DNA of 64,000 bases from Kitasatospora aureofaciens (GTDB lineage: Bacteria; Actinomycetota; Actinomycetes; Streptomycetales; Streptomycetaceae): the NCBI GenBank assembly GCA_000720845.1, contig JODU01000016.1:1-64000 (forward strand), written 5' to 3'. Of the stretch, positions 26,041 to 35,107 are shown one piece after another (the stretch's first letter is position 1; each line of letters opens with the position of its first letter). A program made the translations under genes and the position numbers. The notes under the pieces were generated by a model. The model saw only the letters and a program-made list of their open reading frames with translations, made no database searches and was not told the DNA's origin.

Positions 26041-26501
26041 CGGGTGCCCTCCTTGCGCAGCGCGTCGAGCAGTTCGGGCAGGATGCCGGCCGCCTCCGCG
26101 GTGGCCAGCGGGCTCCAGTAGTCCCGGTAGCAAGTGATCAGTCCATCGTGGACGGTGAGGACCACGATGTAGTCCAGCCGGTACGGCTCTCCCGTTCGTA
26201 CGGTGGATCCCGTGCCCGTGAACTCCACGACGGCCGTGTCCGGCCGCTGCGTCCGGTACACGGTCATCGAGGGAACCTCCCGTAGGTCCATCAGCTCCGG
26301 GAGGCGGGCGAGGTAGTCGCGGATCGCGTTCCGCCCGGCCAGTCGACGCGGTGAGGTGCCGGTGGCGAACGGGAACTCGGCGATGCCGTCCTCCGCCCAC
26401 AGGCCGGCGGCGGCATCGGTGTCTCCGGTCGTCATCAGATCCAGCAACCGCCGGATTGTTGCTTCGGGGGTGCTCGTCGCTTCTTCACGTGTGCTCGGCA
26501 T
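26037..26501 (-). CDS. SnoaL-like (NTF2-fold) protein
   Basis: 154 residues with an NTF2/SnoaL fold signature: ATIRRLLDLMTTGDTDAAAGLWAEDG at the start, then GRNAIRDYLARLPEL and DYIVVLTVHDGLITCYRDYWSP. ATG at 26501. Coupled by a 4-nt overlap to the NmrA-like gene and divergent from the MmyB-like regulator at 26632. Could be an isomerase/cyclase or a ligand-binding partner; substrate unknown. Confidence 0.85.
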   Translation of the reverse strand: MPSTREEATSTPEATIRRLLDLMTTGDTDAAAGLWAEDGIAEFPFATGTSPRRLAGRNAIRDYLARLPELMDLREVPSMTVYRTQRPDTAVVEFTGTGSTVRTGEPYRLDYIVVLTVHDGLITCYRDYWSPLATAEAAGILPELLDALRKEGTR

Positions 26502-26631
26502 GGTGTCCTTCGGTGTTCGACGGGATGCGACCCGCCCAGACTGGACGCGGGCCCGCGATCCGGGAACCGACGGCTGAGCCCCGGACCGGCAGTCCGTGGC
26601 TAAGGCCGGCAAAAGGTGCCACCATGAACGG

Positions 26632-27519
26632 GTGAGCAGAAGGGAACTGGCCGACTTCCTGCGCCGTCGGCGGGAGGCGTTGCACCCGGACCGGTCGCCG
26701 GGCACGCACCCGCCGGGCCGACGCGCCCGGCGCACACCCGGACTACGCCGGGAAGAGGTGGCCGCTCTGGCCGGGGTGTCGGTCAGCTACTACGAACGGC
26801 TCGAGCAGGCCCGGGCCCCGCGCCCCTCTCCGGAGGTGCTCACCACGCTCGGGACGGCGCTGCAGCTCAGCACGGCGGAGCGCGAGCACCTGGCGCGGCT
26901 GGCCGGTCAGATGCCGCCCACCACCGACGCCGAGCGACGACCGGTTCCCGACGAGGCCCGCCAACTCCTCGACCGGCTTGCGCCGACCCCCGCCTACCTG
27001 GTCGACGAGCGACAGGACATCGTGGCCTGGAATGCCGAAGTGGCCGCGCTGGTCCCCGGCTTGGAGCGGCTGCACCCTGCGGAGCGCAACACGGTGCGGC
27101 TGGCCATCCGCCTCGGCGGCACGCTCTGCCGGGCGGCGCAGGGCGCGGAAGGCGAGTACGCCCGGCAGTTCGCCGCGCAGCTGCGGGCAGCCGGCGTCCG
27201 GCACCCGGCCGACCGCATGCTCGGCGAGTTGGTCAACGAACTCGCCGCTCACAGCGCGGAGTTCGCGGCCGGCTGGCGCGAACACGACGTACGGCCGGTG
27301 CCCACGGTGCGTAAGGTGATCTGCCACCCTCAGCTGGGTGACCTGGAAGTGATCTGCCAAACCCTGCTGCTGCCGGGAACCGACCTGCAGGTGGTGATGT
27401 ACCAGGCTGAGCCGGGCAGCCCCAGCGCCGCCGCACTGGCCCGACTCGGAACAGCGAGCAGGCCGAACACGGAGGTCCGCAGCACCATCGGAGCCGGCGC
27501 GGCTCAGCGGGTCCGGTAG
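26632..27519 (+). CDS. MmyB-like XRE transcriptional regulator
   Basis: 295 residues. XRE helix-turn-helix RRTPGLRREEVAALAGVSVSYYERLEQ (about 38-64) and the MmyB-type ligand-binding domain (TPAYLVDERQDIVAWNAEVAAL, then C-terminal VVMYQAEPGSPSAAALARLG). GTG at 26632; an ATG 8 nt upstream is out of frame and closes after three codons. Divergent from the SnoaL-NmrA operon and a probable regulator of it. Its 3' end overlaps the convergent RibD-like gene by 16 bp. Confidence 0.9.
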   Translation: MSRRELADFLRRRREALHPDRSPGTHPPGRRARRTPGLRREEVAALAGVSVSYYERLEQARAPRPSPEVLTTLGTALQLSTAEREHLARLAGQMPPTTDAERRPVPDEARQLLDRLAPTPAYLVDERQDIVAWNAEVAALVPGLERLHPAERNTVRLAIRLGGTLCRAAQGAEGEYARQFAAQLRAAGVRHPADRMLGELVNELAAHSAEFAAGWREHDVRPVPTVRKVICHPQLGDLEVICQTLLLPGTDLQVVMYQAEPGSPSAAALARLGTASRPNTEVRSTIGAGAAQRVR

Positions 27520-28061
27520 CGCGCGTAGATCAGTCCGCTGTCGAAGGCACGTTCCTCGACCAGCTCGAGTTCGAGGCGCACACCGTCGGGAAAGAACCGC
27601 TTGCCGCCGCCGACCACGCTCGTGGTGATGAACAGGTGGTACTCGTCCACCAGGCCGGCCGCGATCGCCTGGGCCGCGAGGTTCGGACCGTCCACGGTCA
27701 GGTCGTGATCGGCCTGGGCCTTGAACTCGCGCACCGCATCCGGATCGAAGGTCCGCTCGATCCTGGTCTTTGCGCTGGACACCGACTCCAGCGTCGTGGA
27801 GTACACGACCTTCTCCGCGGCCTGCCAGTCGCGGGCGTATTGCAGGATGTGCGGCGGCAGGTCGGCCTCGGCGTGCGCGGTCTCCCAGAAGACCATCGTC
27901 TCGTACATCCGCCGGCCGTAGAGGTACGTGCCGACGGGACGGAAGACGTCGTTGACGAAGGTGTGCACCTCCGGATCATCCGCCCCAGTGCCCAGGTTTC
28001 CGTCCGCCGCCTCTGCGTAGCCGTCGAGCGAGGTGATCATCGAGTAGATGAGCTTCGCCAT
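27504..28061 (-). CDS. RibD/dihydrofolate-reductase-fold protein
   Basis: 185 residues: MAKLIYSMITSLDGYAEAAD start, YGRRMYETMVFWET, DLTVDGPNLAAQAIAAGLVDEYHLF, and VGGGKRFFPDG, the standard RibD_C/DHFR-like signature. An NADPH-dependent reductase of unknown substrate. AAGGAGA upstream of the ATG lies beside the stop of the PPOX gene, 9 nt away, so both form an operon. Confidence 0.9.
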   Translation of the reverse strand: MAKLIYSMITSLDGYAEAADGNLGTGADDPEVHTFVNDVFRPVGTYLYGRRMYETMVFWETAHAEADLPPHILQYARDWQAAEKVVYSTTLESVSSAKTRIERTFDPDAVREFKAQADHDLTVDGPNLAAQAIAAGLVDEYHLFITTSVVGGGKRFFPDGVRLELELVEERAFDSGLIYARYRTR

Positions 28062-28070
28062 GGGTCTCCT

Positions 28071-28562
28071 TCAGGTGGTGTGGGTGGTGTGCTCGGCGTC
28101 GGGTGGGAGCACCGCGAGCCGGGCATCGGTGACGTTGTCGAAACGGGCGTCCCCTCCACGGATGAGCACGGAATGCCTGGAGACCGCGGCCTGATAGACC
28201 AGCAGCGGCCCAGCCGGTCCGAGGTCCTCCGGCACGAGCCGGTGACCGGTCGGCAGCCGGGTGTTGAGCGAGGCGAGGTCAGCCGGACGGGCGTGGTCGG
28301 CAGCCTGCCCCGCGGTTGCCTCCAGGTAGACCGCTTCCGCCCCGCCGACGGGCGCAGCCGTGTCGAAGACGGTGATCGCCACCTCCGGGCGTACCGCGAT
28401 GTTCCGTGAATGCCGGCTGTCCGGCGAGGACACCCACAGAACCCGGTGTGGCCCGTCGGCGGCGAAGAACACCGGGCTGACCCATGGCCGGCCCTCGGCG
28501 TCCGCGGTGCCGAGGACGAGGTAGCGCTGCTGAGCCAGCAGCCGCGGTACCGTTTCCCACAT
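28071..28562 (-). CDS. Pyridoxamine-5'-phosphate-oxidase-like flavoprotein
   Basis: 163 residues with a split-barrel flavin/F420-binding fold: MWETVPRLLAQQRYLVLGTA, GRPWVSPVFFAADGPHRVLW, DSRHSRNIAVRPEVAITVFD. ATG at 28562 has GGAGGA upstream; the frame extends nine codons more. First gene of the operon with the RibD-like reductase and divergent from LysR at 28673. Confidence 0.85.
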   Translation of the reverse strand: MWETVPRLLAQQRYLVLGTADAEGRPWVSPVFFAADGPHRVLWVSSPDSRHSRNIAVRPEVAITVFDTAAPVGGAEAVYLEATAGQAADHARPADLASLNTRLPTGHRLVPEDLGPAGPLLVYQAAVSRHSVLIRGGDARFDNVTDARLAVLPPDAEHTTHTT

Positions 28563-28646
28563 CGTCAGTCCTCCGGTTCGTGGTGGCATGGGGGCAATCC
28601 TGGAACGCCGGCGACCTCGCCACCAACGGCGGTTTTGCCAACAATC

Positions 28647-28663
28647 GTTCAGCCAGGGTGAAC
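28647..28663. promoter_or_regulatory. LysR-type box
   Basis: GTTCA-N7-TGAAC (28647-28663) contains the T-N11-A motif of LysR sites and lies between the divergent PPOX and LysR genes, 10 bp before the LysR start. Confidence 0.55.
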
Positions 28664-28672
28664 AATGGGAGG

Positions 28673-29587
28673 ATGGAACGGCAGGACATCGAGGTGTTCC
28701 TGGCTCTGGCTCAGGAACTGCATTTCACCCGCACCGCGGAGCGGCTGCGGCTCGCGCCTGCCTCGGTCAGCCAAACGATCAAGAAGCTCGAGCGCCGGTT
28801 CGGGGCGCAACTGTTCGCCAGAAGCACGCGCCGGGTGGAACTGACCCCGCTCGGCCGGCAGCTCCTGGACGATCTCGGCCCGGCTTACGCACAGGTCCAG
28901 ACGGCGATCGCGCGAGCGATCGCCACCGGCCACGGCACCACAGGTGACCTCCGCCTCGGCTACATGTCCGCCGCCGTCGCCCGCCGCGTCCTGCCGTTGG
29001 TCGACGCCTTCCACGCCGGTACGCCGGGCTGCCGGGTCACCATCCGCGAGACCGCACTGGACGACCTCCACGGGCCGCTGCGCCGCGTCGAAGTCGACCT
29101 GTCGATCCTGCCGCTGCCCGTTGCCGAACCGGATCTCACAGTGGGGCCCGTGCTGCTGTCCGAAGCCGCGCTGCTCGCCGTCCCCGCCGACCACCGTCTG
29201 GCCCGACGCGGCCAAGTGACCCCCGAGGACCTGACTCAGGAGACCTTCCTGTTCGCCCAGGATCTTCCCGACTACTGGATCGAGCACCACCTGCCACTCA
29301 GGCGGCCGGCGCCCACGATCACCCGGCTGCCCGGTTTCCAGGAGATGCTCGCCTACGTCACCGCTGGCCACGGCGTGGCCATCGTCGGCGCCCAGACCGA
29401 ACAGCTCTACCCACGCCCCGGCCTGACCTGCTTACCGCTCGCCGAGGGTCCCACCTTCGACTACGCCGTCGTCTGGCGCACCGGCGGCCTGACCGCTCTC
29501 GCATCCGCCTTCGTCCATCACGCCGCCAACGGAAGCGGCTCCTCCCAGGGATCGACGCAGAATTCGTGCACGCCTCATGGGGAGTGA
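28673..29587 (+). CDS. LysR family transcriptional regulator
   Basis: 304 residues: N-terminal HTH MERQDIEVFLALAQELHFTR and RLAPASVSQTIKKLERRFGAQLF, then a substrate-binding domain (GDLRLGYMSAAVARRVLPLVDAF; YVTAGHGVAIVG). ATG at 28673 has GGGAGG immediately upstream (poor spacing); an in-frame GTG at 28658 is an alternative. Predicted activator of the divergent PPOX-RibD operon. Confidence 0.9.
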   Translation: MERQDIEVFLALAQELHFTRTAERLRLAPASVSQTIKKLERRFGAQLFARSTRRVELTPLGRQLLDDLGPAYAQVQTAIARAIATGHGTTGDLRLGYMSAAVARRVLPLVDAFHAGTPGCRVTIRETALDDLHGPLRRVEVDLSILPLPVAEPDLTVGPVLLSEAALLAVPADHRLARRGQVTPEDLTQETFLFAQDLPDYWIEHHLPLRRPAPTITRLPGFQEMLAYVTAGHGVAIVGAQTEQLYPRPGLTCLPLAEGPTFDYAVVWRTGGLTALASAFVHHAANGSGSSQGSTQNSCTPHGE

Positions 29588-29655
29588 GTTCAGCAATGAC
29601 CACCTGTTCTGGTCTCCGCAGACACACTTGGACCACGCCACCAGGAGGAACGCCG

Positions 29656-30045
29656 GTGTCAGACCCCCAACTGCTCACTCCCGAGGAGCAGCTCGCCGAC
29701 GCGAAGGAGCGGCTGCGCCTCCCGCGTGTCGTCGTGATCTGCGGCTCCACCCGCTTCATGACCGAGATGACCGAGGCCGAGGTGCGGGAGACCAAGGCCG
29801 GGAGGATCGTCGTCAAGCCGGGCTGTGACATGAAGTCACCGCACGCACTTTGGTCCGATCCTGTCGAGGCCGAGGCGCTGAAGGTTCGACTCGACGATCT
29901 GCATCGGGCGAAGATCCGGCTCGCTGATGAGGTGCTCGTGGTCGGCGACTACATCGGGGACAGCACCCGAGCCGAGATCGCCTACGCCCGGTCGCTGGGC
30001 AAGCCCGTGCGGTTCACGCACCCCGAAGTCGCCGACGGCCGCTGA
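29656..30045 (+). CDS. Nucleoside-deoxyribosyltransferase-like small protein
   Basis: 129 residues: VVICGSTRFMTEM at the start, LDDLHRAKIRLADEVLVVGDYIGDSTRAEIAYARSLGKPVRF at the end. This matches a widespread actinobacterial and phage family with a nucleoside 2-deoxyribosyltransferase-like fold; activity is unproven. GTG at 29656 with GGAGG 7 nt upstream. Stands alone after LysR. Confidence 0.75.
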   Translation: MSDPQLLTPEEQLADAKERLRLPRVVVICGSTRFMTEMTEAEVRETKAGRIVVKPGCDMKSPHALWSDPVEAEALKVRLDDLHRAKIRLADEVLVVGDYIGDSTRAEIAYARSLGKPVRFTHPEVADGR

Positions 30046-30085
30046 CCGCGGATCCTGCCGCGTGCCGCCGCCGGCCTCCGCCGGG

Positions 30086-31438
30086 TCAGGCGTCGGCACT
30101 GATCTTGTTCTCGGTGTCGGCCGGCGGCGCGGGCGCTTCGGGCTCCTTGCCGGATCGCAGGATCTTTCGGGCCTTGTCGGTGTCGAAGTCGTTCTCCCAT
30201 TTCCCGATCACGATGGTGGCGACGGCGTTGCCGAGGACGTTGATGAAGACGCGGCCCTCGTTGAGGATGCGGTCGACGCCGACGATGAGGGAGAGGGCGG
30301 CCAGAGGGATGTGGCCGACGGCGGTGACGGTGCTGGCCAGCACGATGAACGCGCCGCCCGCGATGCCGGCGGTGCCCTTGCTGGTGAGCATCATGACGCC
30401 GACCATGACCAGTTGCTGCTGCCAGGACAGGTCGATGCCCATGGCCTGCCCCAGGAAGAGGGAGGCCATGGTGAGGTAGACCGCGGATCCGTCCAGGTTG
30501 AAGGAGAACCCCGACGGGATGACGATGCCGACGACCGGCCTGCCGACGCCGAGCGTCTCCAGCTTGCGCACGAGCTGCGGCAGGACGGCCTCGCTGGAGC
30601 AGGTGCTCAGGGCGACGAGCAGCTCGGCCTTGAGGAAGCGCATCAGGCCGAACAGGCTCAGGCGGCAGGCTCGCATGATGGCCCCGAGGACGACCAGGAC
30701 GTAGACGACGCAGGTCGCGGTGAACAGGATGATCAGGTAGCCGAGTTGCTTGAGGCTCTCGGCACCGTAGGTGGCGACCACGGTGGCCAGGGCGCCGAAG
30801 GTGCCCAGCGGTGCCAGGCGCATCACCCAGCCGACGATGCGGAAGACGACGTCGGAGAGCGCCTTGATGCCGCGGGTCAGGGGTGCACCGTCCTCGCCGG
30901 ACATGTTCAGGGCGACGCCGAACACGATGGAGACCATGAGCGCGGCGAGGATGGCGTCACCGGTGATCGCGCCGAGCAGGGAGGTGGGGATCAGGGAAGA
31001 GATGAAACCAGTGAAGGTGGCATGCTCGGTGGCGGTCTCGGGAACGTCTGCCGCGTTCAGCGAGGAAGGATCGACGTCCAGCCCGGCACCGGGCTGGAAG
31101 ATGTTGGCGACCACCAGCCCGATCAGCATGGACAGCAGCGACAGGACCAGGAAGTAGCCGATCGCCTTCACACCGATCCGGCCCGCCTTGCGCAGGTTGT
31201 CCATGGACGCGATGCCGGTGGTGACCACACAGAAGACGACCGGGACGACGATCATCTTGACCAGGTCGATGAACCAGTCGTTGAGCGGCTTGAGTTCCTC
31301 GCCGAATCCGGGGGCGAGGACGCCGACAGCGATGCCGAGGACCGCGCCCAGCACGACCTGGAACCACAGCTCACGCATCAGGCGGTTCAGCCGCGGCCGC
31401 TGCGGGCGGCCGGCGGCAGCGGGGGTGGTGCTTGTCAT
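30086..31438 (-). CDS. dctA: Dicarboxylate:cation symporter, DctA type
   Basis: 450 residues of the DAACS (glutamate/dicarboxylate) family. N-terminal LMRELWFQVVLGAVLGIAVG, about eight TM segments, the Ser-rich hairpin ALSTCSSEAVLPQL (about 275-290), GFSFNLDGSAVYLTMASLFL, and the second hairpin TSKGTAGIAGGAFIVL. Plasma membrane, uptake of C4 dicarboxylates with H+ or Na+. It lies 153 nt downstream of the D-tartrate dehydratase gene on the same strand, so tartrate is the probable physiological substrate here (inference). A hairpin at 31556-31584 separates the two. Confidence 0.92.
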   Translation of the reverse strand: MTSTTPAAAGRPQRPRLNRLMRELWFQVVLGAVLGIAVGVLAPGFGEELKPLNDWFIDLVKMIVVPVVFCVVTTGIASMDNLRKAGRIGVKAIGYFLVLSLLSMLIGLVVANIFQPGAGLDVDPSSLNAADVPETATEHATFTGFISSLIPTSLLGAITGDAILAALMVSIVFGVALNMSGEDGAPLTRGIKALSDVVFRIVGWVMRLAPLGTFGALATVVATYGAESLKQLGYLIILFTATCVVYVLVVLGAIMRACRLSLFGLMRFLKAELLVALSTCSSEAVLPQLVRKLETLGVGRPVVGIVIPSGFSFNLDGSAVYLTMASLFLGQAMGIDLSWQQQLVMVGVMMLTSKGTAGIAGGAFIVLASTVTAVGHIPLAALSLIVGVDRILNEGRVFINVLGNAVATIVIGKWENDFDTDKARKILRSGKEPEAPAPPADTENKISADA

Positions 31439-31555
31439 CGTAAGTGCTCCCTTGCACGACGATCGTGTAGTGCCCTGTCCCGTGGGGGTGCGCGGGGGAC
31501 GCGATACGGCTCGCGTCCCCCTGGGTCGTACGTGGCGCTCGCGTTCAGCCGGGAT

Positions 31556-31584
31556 CACGGCTCACGGGGTCCGTGAGAGCCGTG
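31556..31584 (-). terminator. Hairpin between dehydratase and carrier genes
   Basis: Near-perfect stem CACGGCTC..CACGG / CCGTG..GAGCCGTG with a two-base bulge and a GGT loop, just after the dehydratase stop codon. It may partially terminate or protect the dehydratase message and set the ratio to the carrier message. Confidence 0.5.
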
Positions 31585-31591
31585 CCGCTGG

Positions 31592-32758
31592 TCAGCTGTG
31601 CAGGTCGCGCAGCACCTTGTAGAAGGCGGCCTTGCCTTCGAAGCCGATGCCGGGGGTGTCGGTCAGGCCGACGCGGCTCTTGTCGACGACGGCGTCGTCG
31701 GCGAAGCCGCCGGTGGGCTGGAACTCGCCCGGGTAGGACTCGTTCCCGCCGAGCTTGAGGGCGGCGGCGATATGCAGGGAGAACTGGTGGCCGCCGTGCG
31801 GGATGCAGCGCCGGGAGGACCAGCCGTGCTGCCGGAGCATGTCCTGGATGCGCAGGTACTCCACGAGGCCGTAGGAGAGTGCGGGGTCGAACTGGAGGGT
31901 GTCGCGGTCGGGGCGCATGCCGCCGTAGCGGATCAGGTTGCGGGCGTCCTGGAGGGAGAAGAGGTTCTCGCCGGTGGCGATGGCACCGGCGTAGTGCTCG
32001 GCGACGGTGGCGTTGAGGTGGTAGTCGAGCGGGTCGCCGATCTCCTCGTACCAGAACAGGCCGTACGGCTCGATGGCCCGGCCGTACTCCAGGGCCGTGC
32101 GGAGGTCGAAGCGGCCGTTGACGTCGACGGCGAGGCGGGAGCCGTCACCGCCGAGGACGTCGAGGACGGCCTCGATGCGGCGGAGGTCCTCGGCGAGGCC
32201 GGTGCCGCCGATCTTCATCTTGACGACGTCGTAGCCCAGGTCGAGGAAACCGCGCATCTCGTCCTGCAGGTCGGTGAGCGTCTTGCCGGGTGCGTAGTAG
32301 CCGCCTGCGGCGTAGACGAAGACGGAGTCATCCGGCTGTCCGTCGCCGTAACGCTCGGACAGGTACTGGTAGAGCGGCTTGCCCTCGATCTTGGAGGCGA
32401 GGTCGAACAGGGCCATGTCCACCACGCCGACCGCGACCGAGCGCTCGCCGTGACCGCCGGGCTTCTCGTTGTTCATCATGACGTCCCACGCCTTGGCGTG
32501 GTCGAAGCGGCCCTGCTCGTCCAGGAGGCTGCCGGGCTCGGCGGCGGTCAGGCGGGGCAGTATCCGGCGGCGCAGGATCTCGCCGGCGCTGTAGCGGCCG
32601 TTGGAGTTGAAGCCGTAGCCGACGACGGGTTTGCCGTCGCGGATGACGTCGCTCTCGATCGCGACGATCGAGCAGTCCATGGAGCTGAAGTCGATCCAGG
32701 CGTTGCGGATCGAGGAGCTGATCGGGACCACGCCCTCGTACACGTTGGTGATCTCCAC
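31592..32758 (-). CDS. tarD: D-tartrate dehydratase (enolase superfamily)
   Basis: 388 residues, full length. It matches the characterised Bradyrhizobium D-tartrate dehydratase pattern closely as I recall it: GYGFNSNGRY, NNEKPGGHGERSVAVG, VKMKIGG (K180/K182, KxK base), VDVNGRF (D212), FWYEEIGDPLDY (E238/E239), ATGENLFS (E264), LQFDPALSYGL (D291) and RCIPHGGHQ (H321). These are the two Lys, three carboxylate metal ligands and His-Asp dyad expected for tartrate dehydration to oxaloacetate with Mg2+. GTG at 32758 with AGGAAGG upstream. Divergent from a GntR regulator and followed by a DctA carrier, which supports a tartrate-utilisation unit. Confidence 0.9.
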   Translation of the reverse strand: MEITNVYEGVVPISSSIRNAWIDFSSMDCSIVAIESDVIRDGKPVVGYGFNSNGRYSAGEILRRRILPRLTAAEPGSLLDEQGRFDHAKAWDVMMNNEKPGGHGERSVAVGVVDMALFDLASKIEGKPLYQYLSERYGDGQPDDSVFVYAAGGYYAPGKTLTDLQDEMRGFLDLGYDVVKMKIGGTGLAEDLRRIEAVLDVLGGDGSRLAVDVNGRFDLRTALEYGRAIEPYGLFWYEEIGDPLDYHLNATVAEHYAGAIATGENLFSLQDARNLIRYGGMRPDRDTLQFDPALSYGLVEYLRIQDMLRQHGWSSRRCIPHGGHQFSLHIAAALKLGGNESYPGEFQPTGGFADDAVVDKSRVGLTDTPGIGFEGKAAFYKVLRDLHS

Positions 32759-32772
32759 GAAGCGCCTTCCTC

Positions 32773-32786
32773 ATATCTTATAAGTT
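32773..32786. promoter_or_regulatory. GntR-type operator with CTTATAAG core
   Basis: Palindrome CTTATAAG (32777-32784) inside an AT-rich patch in an otherwise GC-rich 107-bp divergent region. On the minus strand it overlaps a TATAAG -10-like hexamer placed suitably for the dehydratase gene. Likely GntR repressor site. Confidence 0.55.
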
Positions 32787-32865
32787 GCGTCGGTGTTAGA
32801 CTCGGCCGACATCACACAGGCTGTCAAGAGGGGTGCGAGCACCCGGGAAGGATTGTGCGGGGGCG

Positions 32866-33549
32866 ATGGCCGGCACGAATCTCTTCGTCAGCAAGAGTGA
32901 CTACGCCTACGCGGAGCTGCGCGGACAGATCCTGTCGGGAGCGCTTCCCGCCGGGGCGCGGCTTGCGCAGTACGACCTCGCGGAGTCGCTGAACATGAGC
33001 ATCACACCGCTGCGCGAGGCGATCCGCCGCCTCAGCAGCGAGGGTCTGGTCACCGTGGAGACCCACCGCGACGTCCGGGTGTCCCCCATGAGTTCCGACG
33101 AGGCCAGGCAGTTGTTCGAGGTGCGCCTGTCCTTGGATCCCACGGCCGCGGAACTCGCCGCCCGGCGCCGCACCGGGGAGGACATCGCCGTCATGCGGTC
33201 CGCCGTCGCACGGCTGCTGCCCGTCACCCGGCAGTGGGGCGAGGAAGCGCTCGCGGCACACCGCGCCTTCCACCAGGCGCTCTACCGCGCCTCGCACAAC
33301 GATGTCCTCATCGGCCTCCTGGACGACCTGTGGGACAAGTCCGACCGCTACCGGCGCCTCGGTCTAGAACTGCCGCCCGGCGACGAGCCCCGCACCCGCG
33401 ACCTCCAGGAACACCATCGCCTCGTCGACCTCGTCGAGGACGGACGGGCCGCGGACGCCGCCCAGCTGATGCGCGACCACATCACCCACAGCCTCACGGC
33501 CACCGCCATCAGCGCGTTGGAGAACCGCGAAGGCGCCCGTACCGTGTGA
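32866..33549 (+). CDS. GntR family regulator, FadR/FCD type
   Basis: 227 residues. GntR winged helix (YAYAELRGQILSGALPAGARL; LAESLNMSITPLREAIRRLSSEGLV) and an FCD C-terminal domain with metal-binding His pattern (AHRAFHQALYRASHN; EHHRLVDLVEDG; RDHITHSL). ATG at 32866; a GTG at 32833 could add 11 residues. Divergent from the D-tartrate dehydratase; probable tartrate- or oxaloacetate-responsive repressor (inference). Confidence 0.9.
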   Translation: MAGTNLFVSKSDYAYAELRGQILSGALPAGARLAQYDLAESLNMSITPLREAIRRLSSEGLVTVETHRDVRVSPMSSDEARQLFEVRLSLDPTAAELAARRRTGEDIAVMRSAVARLLPVTRQWGEEALAAHRAFHQALYRASHNDVLIGLLDDLWDKSDRYRRLGLELPPGDEPRTRDLQEHHRLVDLVEDGRAADAAQLMRDHITHSLTATAISALENREGARTV

Positions 33550-33697
33550 GGCGCCGAGTCGCAGCCGTCGTTCTTCCAGGCTGTCCGGGCACTGGAACGT
33601 GACCTGGGTTCTGAGGTGTTCGGTGCCTGAACTCCCGTTCCGCAACGCATTCCGGCGTGACGGCGAAACGGATCAACCGGCACCTATCGTGGCCGGT

Positions 33698-35107
33698 ATG
33701 GCTTCTCACCGTTCGCGGCAGGCACCACGGCCATCAGGCAGGCGGGGCGTCATCCTGATCACCATGTGCGTCGGGCTGTTCCTGGTGCAGCTGGACGTGA
33801 CGATCGTGAACGTGGCGCTGCCCACGATCGGAGCCGGTCTGGGTACCTCGGTGAGCGGACTGCAGTGGGTCGTGGACGGCTACGCGGTCCCGTTCGCCTC
33901 GCTGCTGCTGGCCGGAGGCACCCTCGGGGACCGCTACGGCCATCGTCACCTGGTCCTGTGGGGGCTGGCCTTCTTCGGCGTGGGCTCCGCCGCCTGCGGT
34001 CTCGCCCCGACAGATGGTGTCCTCATCGCGGCCCGGGCGGTGCAGGGCGTGGGGGCGGCGGCTCTGCTCCCGGCGACGTTGGCCGTGATCACTCACGCCT
34101 ACCCGGAGAAGAAGGAGCGCGCCAAGGCCATCGGCATCTGGGCCGCGATCGCGGGCCTCTCCCTGCCGCTGGGCCCCCTGTTGGGCGGCCTGCTGGTCGC
34201 CGGGCCCGGATGGAGGTGGGTCTTCCTGATCAACCTGCCCATCATCGCCGCTGCCCTCGTCCCGGTGCTCAAGGCGATCCCGCCCAGCCGCGAAGCGACG
34301 GCAGGGCGACTGGACATTCCCGGCACCGTCCTGGGTGCGCTCGTCCTCACCGGCTGCACACTGACCCTGATCGAGGGTGGCCACTCGGGCTGGCTGACCT
34401 CGGCCACCGCCGTGGCCTGCCTCGCGACCCTGGTCCTGGCCTGCGCGTTCCTGTTCACCGAGCGCCGCCACCCCGAACCAGCCGTACCCTTGTCCCTCTT
34501 CAGAACCCGCAGCTTCTCCACCGCGAACGGCGCCGCCCTCGTCATGAACCTGGTCGGGATCGGCACCATCTTCATCACGACCCTCTACCTCCAGGACGTC
34601 CTGCACCTGGCGCCCCTGCTCGCGGGCGCGGGGCTGCTGCCGATGTTCGTCCCCCTGATCGGCCTCGCCCCGCTCACCGGCCGCATCACCGCCCGCTGTG
34701 GCCCCCGGCTGCCGGCCACCACGGGGCTTCTCCTCGGAGCGACCGGCATGGCCCTCCTCGCCACCGTCGAGGCGGACACCTCTTACCCCGGGCTCCTGGC
34801 CACCCTGCTCCTTCTCGGAATCGCCCTGGGACTGCTCACCACGCCGCTGGTCGCCACCGCCGTCTCCACCGCGCCCCACGAGCGCGCGGGTCTGGCCGGC
34901 GCCGTCAACAACACCGCCCGCCAGACCGGAGGAGCCCTCGGCATCGCCCTCTTCGGCTCCCTCGCCGGACCGCCCTCCCACACGGGCGCCTTCATCACCG
35001 GCCTGCACCACATCGCGGCAACCGCCGCCGCCCTCTACCTCCTCACAGCCGCCGCGACCGCACGATGGCTCCCCGCTCGCACCGGCCGCCCCAGCGGCTC
35101 GGCCTGA
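33698..35107 (+). CDS. MFS drug exporter, EmrB/QacA (14-TM) type
   Basis: 469 residues with the DHA2 signatures: LDVTIVNVALPTIGAGLG in TM1, WVVDGYAVPFASLLLAGGTLGDRYGHR (motif A), and RAVQGVGAAALLPATLAVIT; the C-terminal part has NNTARQTGGALGIALFG. Exports small hydrophobic or cationic compounds using proton motive force. TATCGT at 33685-33690 ends 7 nt before the ATG (leaderless candidate). It follows the GntR gene but with its own promoter; no dedicated regulator beside it. Confidence 0.9.
   Translation: MASHRSRQAPRPSGRRGVILITMCVGLFLVQLDVTIVNVALPTIGAGLGTSVSGLQWVVDGYAVPFASLLLAGGTLGDRYGHRHLVLWGLAFFGVGSAACGLAPTDGVLIAARAVQGVGAAALLPATLAVITHAYPEKKERAKAIGIWAAIAGLSLPLGPLLGGLLVAGPGWRWVFLINLPIIAAALVPVLKAIPPSREATAGRLDIPGTVLGALVLTGCTLTLIEGGHSGWLTSATAVACLATLVLACAFLFTERRHPEPAVPLSLFRTRSFSTANGAALVMNLVGIGTIFITTLYLQDVLHLAPLLAGAGLLPMFVPLIGLAPLTGRITARCGPRLPATTGLLLGATGMALLATVEADTSYPGLLATLLLLGIALGLLTTPLVATAVSTAPHERAGLAGAVNNTARQTGGALGIALFGSLAGPPSHTGAFITGLHHIAATAAALYLLTAAATARWLPARTGRPSGSA

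Noticed and set aside
29927..31576. Long plus-strand open frame antisense to the DctA-type gene
   Set aside because: It is a low-complexity Asp/Gly/Gln/Glu-rich shadow of a clear transporter on the other strand; no start site or domain.
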